From Okeania sp. KiyG1 (GTDB lineage: Bacteria; Cyanobacteriota; Cyanobacteriia; Cyanobacteriales; Microcoleaceae), in assembly GCF_014132355.1 (NCBI RefSeq), contig NZ_BLZO01000139.1, positions 1 through 38,158 of the forward strand: a DNA stretch of 38,158 nucleotides. The letters are read 5' to 3'. The notes below the pieces were generated by a model, which had not been told where the DNA came from, searched no databases, and worked only from the letters and a program-made list of their open reading frames with translations. A program made the translations under genes and the position numbers. Below are positions 32,229 through 38,158 of this stretch, piece by piece; the first letter of the stretch is position 1; each line of letters starts with the position of its first letter.

Positions 32229-34016
32229 ATGAAACCAGAAAAAATTGCTCCAGGATTAATAACTGCCTTAGAAAACTATCAACAACAGGGTGAAAAAGGT
32301 CTCAACCTACATCTGAGGTCATTAGGTATTATTAATCATCCCAAAACCTCTAAACCACCCTTAGCATCAGTATTTATCCGCTGTGAAGAAAACGCTAACC
32401 TCAATCATCTCAGCGAGTATGGAATACAAATTAAACAGTCTAAAGGAAAAATTCGCACAGCTTTTGTTCCCTTAGAAAATATCGGGCGTTTATCCGAAGA
32501 ATCAGCGATCGCTCGTATTACTCCCTCTCGTTACCTAAAACCATTATTAGACGAAGCAAAAAACACTATTGGTTTACCAGATTTTCAGCTCAAAACTGGG
32601 TTAACAGGCAAAGGAGTAATTATTGGCATCATCGACAGTGGCATCGATACTACCCACCCCGCCTTTACTGGTAGAATTTTGCGGATATGGGACCATACCC
32701 TCTCTAATGATGGTAACTCGGAATATCCCGAAGGTTTAGAACTCACTGGCAACCTACCCAAAGGAATATTAGCAATGTCTCGCGACCAAACTGGTCACGG
32801 CACTCATATAGCTGGCATTGCCGCAGGTAATGACCATGCCTTTACAGGAGTTGCCCCTGCAGCAGACTTAGTAATAGTCAAAGCAGGTTTAAATACATAT
32901 ATTGCCGATGCGATCGACTATATATTTCGGGTAGCAGATGAACTTCAGCGACCTGCAGTAGTTAATCTCAGTTTAGGAGACCACTACAATGCCCATGACG
33001 GTAGCGATCCGTTATCTAATTTCATCGATCAAGAATCAGGTCCAGGGAAAATTGTTTGTTGTGCTGCGGGTAACGAAGGTAACGCTGATATTCATGCAGA
33101 AACTATTGTGCAACAAAATCAACAAGTCTGTATCCGTTTCCTTATACCTGCCTCCATTTGCTCCAGTCCCTTAAAATGGCGTGCAGAACTAAATGGTTGG
33201 TACGCCAGCAGCGATAATATTGAAGTTGCGGTTCAATCACCAGAAGGTAGTCGCACGCATTTTCAGAATATCAGCGACAATGGTTACTCTCAGAAAATAC
33301 ACCATATATCAGGGGCACAAGTACAGATTATTATGTACGGTCCAGAAAATACAGACAACGGCGAATATTGGTTCAATATTGAGATTACTCACGACCCTAA
33401 TTCTGTATCGATCGCCACTGGAAATACTGGTACTTGGCGACTTTTGTTAAATGGTGTTGCTGTCAAGAATGGAAAAGTTAATGTTTGGAGTGGGGAGAGC
33501 AAAAAAGGATTTGATGTTGTATTTACAGGGTCTGGAGTGCAAGATTTAATGAAAATAGGTTCTCCAGGAGCAGCAGCTAGGGCAATAACAGTGGGTTCTT
33601 ACACGGCGCGACTATCCTGGCAAGATGTGGAGAAAAATTGGCAAAAGGTAGGACTAGATTTGAATACAGTTTCAGAATTTAGTAGTCCAGGTCCTTTGCG
33701 TAATGGTATGATGAAGCCAGATGTAGTTGCACCGGGAGCGATGATAGTTTCTGCTTTGTCTTCTGCTTCTACTTGTTTGTCTATGATGCAAGTTGACCAG
33801 TTTCATAAAGTAATGGCAGGTACGAGTATGGCAACGCCTTTTATTACTGGGTTGATAGCATTGTTGTTGGAGAGAGAGCCGCAGTTAACTCCTGAAGAAA
33901 TTAAGCAACGTTTGCATTCAAGTAGTTTTATTCCTGAACAACCTATGGGCAGTTTCGATCCAAAATGGGGTTTTGGTTTGATTAATGCTGAGAAATTATT
34001 GGCGTTGGTGAATTAG
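32229..34016 (+). CDS. Subtilisin-family (S8) serine protease
   Basis: This 595-residue protease has the full catalytic triad: Asp136 in IIGIIDSGIDTTHPAF, His190 in TGHGTHIAGIAAG, and Ser533 in VMAGTSMATPF; the oxyanion-hole Asn lies in CCAAGNEGNADI. Residues 1-105 form a prodomain-like N-terminus with no signal peptide, and an insert of about 150 residues between the Asn and Ser motifs (LKWRAELNGWYASSDNIEVA on) is beta-rich, as in CspA/B-like subtilases. I chose ATG 32229: the open frame extends upstream to a TTG at 32025 but those 68 residues are encoded by repeats (FFLLPPSFFLLP). The TAG stop is part of a TTAGACATCTCC mobile-element end, so the last residues may not be original. Intracellular action is inferred from the missing leader. 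Confidence 0.93.
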   Translation: MKPEKIAPGLITALENYQQQGEKGLNLHLRSLGIINHPKTSKPPLASVFIRCEENANLNHLSEYGIQIKQSKGKIRTAFVPLENIGRLSEESAIARITPSRYLKPLLDEAKNTIGLPDFQLKTGLTGKGVIIGIIDSGIDTTHPAFTGRILRIWDHTLSNDGNSEYPEGLELTGNLPKGILAMSRDQTGHGTHIAGIAAGNDHAFTGVAPAADLVIVKAGLNTYIADAIDYIFRVADELQRPAVVNLSLGDHYNAHDGSDPLSNFIDQESGPGKIVCCAAGNEGNADIHAETIVQQNQQVCIRFLIPASICSSPLKWRAELNGWYASSDNIEVAVQSPEGSRTHFQNISDNGYSQKIHHISGAQVQIIMYGPENTDNGEYWFNIEITHDPNSVSIATGNTGTWRLLLNGVAVKNGKVNVWSGESKKGFDVVFTGSGVQDLMKIGSPGAAARAITVGSYTARLSWQDVEKNWQKVGLDLNTVSEFSSPGPLRNGMMKPDVVAPGAMIVSALSSASTCLSMMQVDQFHKVMAGTSMATPFITGLIALLLEREPQLTPEEIKQRLHSSSFIPEQPMGSFDPKWGFGLINAEKLLALVN

Positions 34017-34602
34017 ACATCTCCAGAAAAGAGGTAATAGGGAATAGGGAATAGGGGGTTGTGCGTCAAGAAAGTGTGGGAAGTGTGGGAAGTGTGGGGA
34101 GGGTGGGGACCCACCCTAACCCTCCCAGGAGGGGAATGTGGGGAGGGTGGGGGGAGACGTCCGAAAGTAGGAGGAATAATTCTACCTGTATCTTTTCCTA
34201 ACTTTTGGTCCAAGAAGCTTAAATATTTGCACCCCCTTCGCGACCCAAATGCGCTCAACGTTTATATATCAGTTATATATCAGTGCTTTTAGATTAGATT
34301 CGCCAGCCATACTTACTTATCCCACACATTATGCGCTCTGCACAACCGAATAGGGAATAGGAAGAAAGAATTGATAATTTATGTACGATAGTTGAAGGAA
34401 GATGGAAGATTTTTTGGTAGTCATGCTCGCGTAATGGTATGCAAGGAAGAAGGGATGTCTGGCACGGGAGCAAGATGCTCCCACTATTATCGTAACAAAA
34501 ATAATGACAATACACCACTTTTTTATACCGAATGAATTAAGTGGATTTGATATTACACTCAGATTTGAAAAAAAGAATGTTATGAATTATTAAGGGCGAT
34601 CA
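34017..34602. repeat. Gene-free repeat cluster after the S8 protease
   Basis: It contains the third TAGACATCTCC end (34013-34024), GGAAGTGTGGGAAGTGTGGG repeats, the CCACCCTAACCCTCCCAGGA unit (reverse complement of the target at 6625), a GGGAGCAAGATGCTCCC palindrome (34463-34480), and a TTTTTTATACCGAATGAATT unit akin to 5216. No gene is visible. Confidence 0.6.
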
Positions 34603-34790
34603 AAAGAATTTACCGAAAAATTGTGGGTATGCGCCTCCCCTTTTAAGGGGATAATAAGCGGTCGTTTGCGGAGCAGTCCGTTAGGATGGGATGGCGAGGA
34701 AACCTGCGCCATATCCAATCGACCAAGAGAAGAAAATTTTTCATTATTAGTCAATCCTCTTCTTTTCAAGGAGAGGTAATTATTCATTAT
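34603..34790 (+). repeat. IS605-LE-like small repeat with inserted units
   Basis: ACCGAAAAATTG, GCGCCTCCCCTTTTAAGGGG, then TTTGCGGAGCAGTCCGTTAG (an inserted dispersed unit), GATGGCGAGG, CGACCAAGAGAAG, and TCAATCCTCTTCTTTTCAAG with GAGAGGTAATTATT. Both hairpins of the family are present. From 34791 to 35095 I see only AT-rich DNA and a short AAAAGTGATTTTTTGG-type region. Confidence 0.7.
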
Positions 34791-35095
34791 TCATTATTCA
34801 TTGTTGAAAGAATATGTCCCTTTGACTAAGCGGTGCGACCCCGCGACGATGCCAGTCCCACATGGTAGCGCACCAAGAGAAGAAAAAGATAAATTACAAC
34901 CTAAAAAATGGGATTAAAGCTATTCATTATGACTACTGACTCCTGATTAATGTAATATTGTGACAAACGTCACAAAAACTTACATATTTGCTTCACTAGA
35001 TCGATGCCAAAAAATCACTTTTGGTTGTACTATTAATCACTACCACATCAAAAAAAAGAGTGGATGATTGAAATGTACAGTTCAAGGTGGATCTC

Positions 35096-35290
35096 ATGCT
35101 TCAAATTAACTTACTTCCCGGTGCAATCAACGAAATTATGGCTTCTGCTGCCAAAAGTGGTTTACTCACAAAATTAGACTGCTATGGCCTCATGGCTGCA
35201 GTATTGGACGATTCTCTAAGCTCAGAAGAGCGCTCTACTGTTAAGCGACTTTCGTATTTTGTTGTTAGAGGATGGGTGCGAGTAGAATAG
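35096..35290 (+). CDS. Small unknown protein, 64 aa
   Basis: The protein MLQINLLPGAINEIMASAAK is followed by SGLLTKLDCYGLMAAVLDDS, LSSEERSTVKRLSYFVVRGW and VRVE. The ATG at 35096 is preceded by AAGGTGG at a spacing of five bases, better than an in-frame GTG at 35087. It is mostly helical with one Cys and a basic helix near the end; it has no membrane segment. The composition and the good binding site argue for a real gene. It resembles short cyanobacterial proteins of unknown function, but I cannot name a family. It is transcribed alone. Confidence 0.7.
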   Translation: MLQINLLPGAINEIMASAAKSGLLTKLDCYGLMAAVLDDSLSSEERSTVKRLSYFVVRGWVRVE

Positions 35291-35399
35291 AGTTGCTTAT
35301 CAATACTTTACTTTGTCTAATGTTAAACCTCAAAAATTTCATAATTTTAATCAGGAAATTCTGATACTCAATCCTACATAAAGTTAACTTTGAAGAGGA

Positions 35400-35722
35400 T
35401 TAGTTACACTAAATCTAGCTCCCTATGCTACGAGCATCTTGAATTACGAGGGTAAAACCAGAGGGCTAGTAACTGTTAGCTATAATCTGGTATTATCTAT
35501 AATAATCTCTGCTGGATATATTTTAAATCTAGCTATGGCGGTCAGTAAGAGCTACGCTTCGCTAACGCGAACGACCGTTACAGCTTGCGGACTGGACAGG
35601 TGCCGACGTTACCGAGTGGGAAGCAGGAATAGAACAGATAATCTTAATGTTTCTATAGATTATCGTAGGTTTCTAAGAACGGCAATTTACAACATCCGTA
35701 TATTTGACGTTGAATTTTGCTA
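35400..35722. other. Unexplained non-repeat region, possible small RNA or gene remnant
   Basis: This stretch has higher GC and more structure than other gaps. After an AT-rich TATTATCTATAATAATC (35495-35511, promoter-like) comes GCTATGGCGGTCAGTAA, an inserted GCTACGCTTCGCTAACGCGA unit, and GACCGTTACAGC with GTGCCGACGTTACCGAGTGG. One frame ends RTGQVPTLPSGKQE before TAG, which looks protein-like, but there is no start. I cannot assign it. Confidence 0.25.
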
Positions 35723-35819
35723 ACCTAATTACTGAGGGTTAAAAGCATTTATTTAAGTCTATTTAATATAAAACATCTCAATTTAGTCTAGGTTTTTAAC
35801 TCATTTTGAGCTCCCTATT

Positions 35820-35955
35820 TTTACCGAATAATTAAGGTTTAAAGCCTCTCCTTTAAAGGAGAAACAAGAAAAAATTTTCCCTACCGTGTCAACCCTCTTC
35901 TTTTCAAGGAGAGGTTATTATTAATAATTAATAATTAATTATTAATTATTAATTG
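35820..35955 (+). repeat. IS605-LE-like small repeat, intact copy
   Basis: ACCGAATAATTAAGGTTTAA, AGCCTCTCCTTTAAAGGAG, AAACAAGAAAAAATTTTCCC and CAACCCTCTTCTTTTCAAGG with AGAGGTTATTATT, then TAATTA tails. It is nearly the same as 24768-24893 in reverse complement. Its left hairpin sequence parallels the tnpB left ends (ACCGAAAAATTGGGTTTAAA then GCCTCGCCC). Confidence 0.75.
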
Positions 35956-35969
35956 TTTAACCTACATAT

Positions 35970-36356
35970 CTAAGTTTTAATTCTTCTTGAAAGTAATTGT
36001 TCTTCTAAAGCTGCAATTCTATTATAGGCCGCAGTCAATTGAGCTGTTAGTCGTTGAATTTGAATCTCTGATGTTAATTCTCCATCCATATTTTGACTAC
36101 CTTGATTCATATAGTCATCATCTACTAGCACGTCTTTGTGTTCTAATTCTAGATCGAAATCGTTATATTTTTGTTTTAGCTCATTTAGCTGTATCAGATC
36201 GGAAGTATTTTCTGTAGATTTATGTTTATTTAAATCTTGTTTAATGATAAAGTTTGATACCTGATCGTTCAGTTTTTCAAGAATTGTGTGTATTGCTTCA
36301 ATTTTTTTACTCAAAGCCATTATTTCTTCTTGCAATAGTTCCATATATTTCTTCAC
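35970..36356 (-). CDS. Coiled-coil protein of unknown function, 128 aa
   Basis: There are two predicted coiled coils: residues 5-40 (LLQEEIMALSKKIEAIHTIL and on) and 98-124 (IQIQRLTAQLTAAYNRIAAL then EEQLLSRR). They are joined by an acidic, disordered middle (ENTSDLIQLNE, KDVLVDDDYMNQGSQNMDGE). The C-terminal heptads look well conserved in character and resemble tails of other cyanobacterial hypotheticals, possibly an oligomerisation or partner-binding module. ATG 36356 is chosen; a second Met at residue 5 is possible. It is alone on its strand, and the intact frame in a repeat-rich area supports it as a real gene. No function can be given. Confidence 0.7.
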   Translation of the reverse strand: MKKYMELLQEEIMALSKKIEAIHTILEKLNDQVSNFIIKQDLNKHKSTENTSDLIQLNELKQKYNDFDLELEHKDVLVDDDYMNQGSQNMDGELTSEIQIQRLTAQLTAAYNRIAALEEQLLSRRIKT

Positions 36357-36740
36357 TACCAGAAAATTAAGTTTACATTGTTCAATTTTAATAAATATTA
36401 AGTATAATTGGTTATTATTTCCAATTTCTTAATTTTATAATAAGAATTAATTTATTAAAAAAGATTAAATTTTAATACCTTTAAAGAGATGTTAAGGTCA
36501 AAAGTCAAAAATAACTCTCTATAGGTATACTATGAATGAGTTGTGTAAAGTTTGTTGTAAATAACTTTACTTTATTTGACAGTGATTTTTTCAGAAGTTT
36601 GAGATGCATAAGGGAAACTACACCCGATAAATAAATTTAAGCGCTTTTAAGTATTTTTTTATTTGTAAAAATTCAAAATCTATAGCAGTACCTTCTTTTG
36701 TTAGGACAATAAATTTGAGTCAAAAGGGAGTAGGGAATAA
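36357..36740. other. Gene-free AT-rich stretch
   Basis: No gene, hairpin or dispersed repeat stands out, apart from a poly-purine GGTCAAAAGTCAAAAATAA unit (36493-36511). It presumably contains the promoter of the coiled-coil gene. Confidence 0.3.
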
Positions 36741-37050
36741 TAAATAGGGTTTGCGCTCAAAAGTCTTTTTTAAGGAGTAGGAGAGCGGGGAGTAGGGGAG
36801 TAGGGAAGTAGGGGAGTAGGGAAGTAGGAGAGCGGGGAGTAGGGGAGTAGGAAGTAGGGAGTAGGGGAGTAGGGGAGTAGGGGAGTAGGGGAGTAGGGGA
36901 GTAGGGGAGAATTTTTTTGCCCAACTCTCGCCCAAAATACGCTCTTTCTTTGAGCATGAAGAGCTGAAAACCAGGTACAATTTCTATATCTAAAAAGTCT
37001 AAAACCTTTACCTGTAAATACTTTGAGATTTATTCAGCAAATCCTAAATA
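36741..37050. mobile_element. MITE related to 31288, filled with a GGGGAGTAGG tract
   Basis: The ends AAATAGGGTTTGCGCTCA and CAGCAAATCCTAAATA, and the inner GAGCTGAAAACCAGG and ACTTTGAGATTTATTCAGCA, match 31288-31515. The middle (36775-36906) is expanded by a GGGGAGTAGGGGAGTAGG tandem tract. From 37051 to 37383 there is a HIP1 site and the AT-rich left end of the following tnpB element. Confidence 0.65.
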
Positions 37051-37383
37051 GAGGAAGGAATGTCCGCGTCCTTTGATTCGACTGCTATAACTATATGCTG
37101 TGCGATCGCTATATTCCTCATATTCCTCAAAATTTCTAACTTTTGACTTTTAGCTATTAAGGTATAATAAAAGTTATACATAAATATAGTCTTATGTAGT
37201 CAAGTGATGTCAAATATCTTCGTTGATTTGTACAAGCATAGCTACTAAATATTTGACAACATTTAATCACTCTTGACCATCTGTATTAATGGTATAATGA
37301 AATTGGCACGCTTAGTTTCAGACTAAACAATCAAAAAAATTCCGAATCGATCAAATCTTAATAGAATTTTAACTCCTGGATCT

Positions 37384-38158
37384 ATGAAATTAGTTGAGAG
37401 ACATATTATTCAGAAAAATCATCGGTTTTATCCTGAAATTGACCGACTGTGTTTTTTGTCGAAAAATCTCTATAACTATGCCAATTATTTAGTTCGTCAA
37501 TCTTTCATATTTGAAAATAATTATCGTCACTATTACGACCTGCAAAAAACACTCTCTACTCAATCAGATTATCAAGCAATACCAGCTAAAGTCTCTCAAC
37601 AAATCTTGATTATTTTAGATAGAAACTGGAAAAGTTTTTTAGCCGCGAACGAAGTTTATCTAAAGAACCCATCAAAGTTGAAATCTCGTCCTCGTCTTCC
37701 TGGATATAAAAATAAAGTAACGGGAAGAAATATTGTAGTTTATACCATACAAGCCATCAGCAAGAAGCAACTTAAACAAAGAATTATTAATCCGAGTAAA
37801 ACAGAGATTTATCTAAAAACATTAGTACCTACTTCACAAATTAAACAAGTTCGTCTCGTCCCCAGACTTAACCATTATGTAATAGAGGTGATTTATGAGA
37901 AATGCGAAAAACAATACGAGCTAGAGAAAAATTGTTGTGGCAGTATTGATATAGGATTAAACAACTTAGCTACATTAACTTTTAATCAAGCCGGAATCAA
38001 ACCGCTCTTGATCAATGGCAGACCGTTAAAATCTATCAATCAATACTATAATAAAATCAAAAGCTTCCTACAATCTCAACTCCAGGAAAATCAATCAAGT
38101 AAGAGACTGAAAAAGCTTTGTAATAAAAGAGAATTTAAAATCAACGATTATCTACATA
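37384..38158 (+). CDS. tnpB: TnpB-family protein of a different subgroup, uninterrupted, cut by window edge
   Basis: The frame is open from ATG 37384 to the last base, 258 codons with no stop. It opens MKLVERHIIQKNHRFYPEID and RLCFLSKNLYNYANYLVRQS, the N-terminal wedge of TnpB proteins, then VSQQILIILDRNWKSFLAAN, KSRPRLPGYKNKVTGRNIVV and IKQVRLVPRLNHYVIEVIYE. CGSIDIGLNNLATLTF supplies the RuvC-I Asp. The sequence is only distantly related to copies 1-3 and contains no palindromic inserts. Upstream (37150-37330) is AT-rich with hairpin potential, as expected for a left end. The C-terminal half with the Glu, zinc ribbon and last Asp lies beyond the window, so activity cannot be judged. Confidence 0.9.
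   Translation, partial: MKLVERHIIQKNHRFYPEIDRLCFLSKNLYNYANYLVRQSFIFENNYRHYYDLQKTLSTQSDYQAIPAKVSQQILIILDRNWKSFLAANEVYLKNPSKLKSRPRLPGYKNKVTGRNIVVYTIQAISKKQLKQRIINPSKTEIYLKTLVPTSQIKQVRLVPRLNHYVIEVIYEKCEKQYELEKNCCGSIDIGLNNLATLTFNQAGIKPLLINGRPLKSINQYYNKIKSFLQSQLQENQSSKRLKKLCNKREFKINDYLH

Noticed and set aside
34059-34292. 77-aa ORF after the S8 protease
   Set aside because: It consists of KVWEVWEVWGGWG repeats from a GGAAGTGTGG tract.
36775-36910. Regular GGGGAGTAGG array that might be taken for CRISPR
   Set aside because: The units are directly joined simple-sequence repeats with no unique spacers. The same tract occurs at 25375-25447 and 31950-31975, and no cas gene is present.

Overview
The window looks like accessory chromosome from an AT-rich, repeat-laden filamentous cyanobacterium. 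Evidence: HIP1 octamers (GCGATCGC) at many sites, a SasA clock kinase, DUF1822, DUF760 and DUF2079 proteins, XisH/XisI paralogs, an Anbu protease, a group 2 sigma factor, and IS200/IS605-type tnpB-only elements. An Oscillatoriales-type genome is my inference; no rRNA, tRNA or other taxonomic marker is present to test it.

Layout. 0-1 kb: broken tnpB (copy 1) with its left-end hairpin abutting a small ORF. 1-7 kb: DUF2079 membrane protein, sasA split by one frameshift, an aldose 1-epimerase, and MITEs between them. 7-9.2 kb: an unknown 263-aa protein and a VanX-type dipeptidase. 9.1-12.5 kb: a dense toxin-antitoxin/immunity island with remnants of others (BrnT, XisI). 12.5-15.9 kb: a decayed CHAT protease-STAND NTPase-WD40-PDZ-WD40 gene. 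16-17.5 kb: broken tnpB copy 2. 18.4-20.8 kb: xisI with broken xisH, a frameshifted DUF1822 protein, and a small glycine-zipper-like protein. 21-22.3 kb: purB. 22.5-24.6 kb: a decayed IS1634-type element with 58-bp inverted repeats and a 6-bp target duplication, nested in an older small repeat. 25.4-30 kb: Anbu protease, sigma factor, DUF760, mutT. 29.8-31.3 kb: tnpB copy 3. 32.2-34 kb: subtilisin-family protease. 35-38 kb: two small unknown genes and, at the right edge, the start of a different, uninterrupted tnpB.

Stable housekeeping genes (purB, sigma factor, mutT, DUF760, Anbu, epimerase) sit among conflict genes and small mobile repeats. At least six small-repeat families recur within the window, several nested in each other. 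The most unusual feature is that 28-bp palindromic repeats sit at the same two sites in tnpB copies and are read in frame as about ten residues, in different reading frames at the two sites. A second theme is that nine coding disruptions are each repaired by adding one base to an A or T run. One of these, in sasA, also forms a perfect A-AAA-AAG slippery heptamer. This pattern could be sequencing error, gene decay, or recoding, and the sequence alone does not decide.
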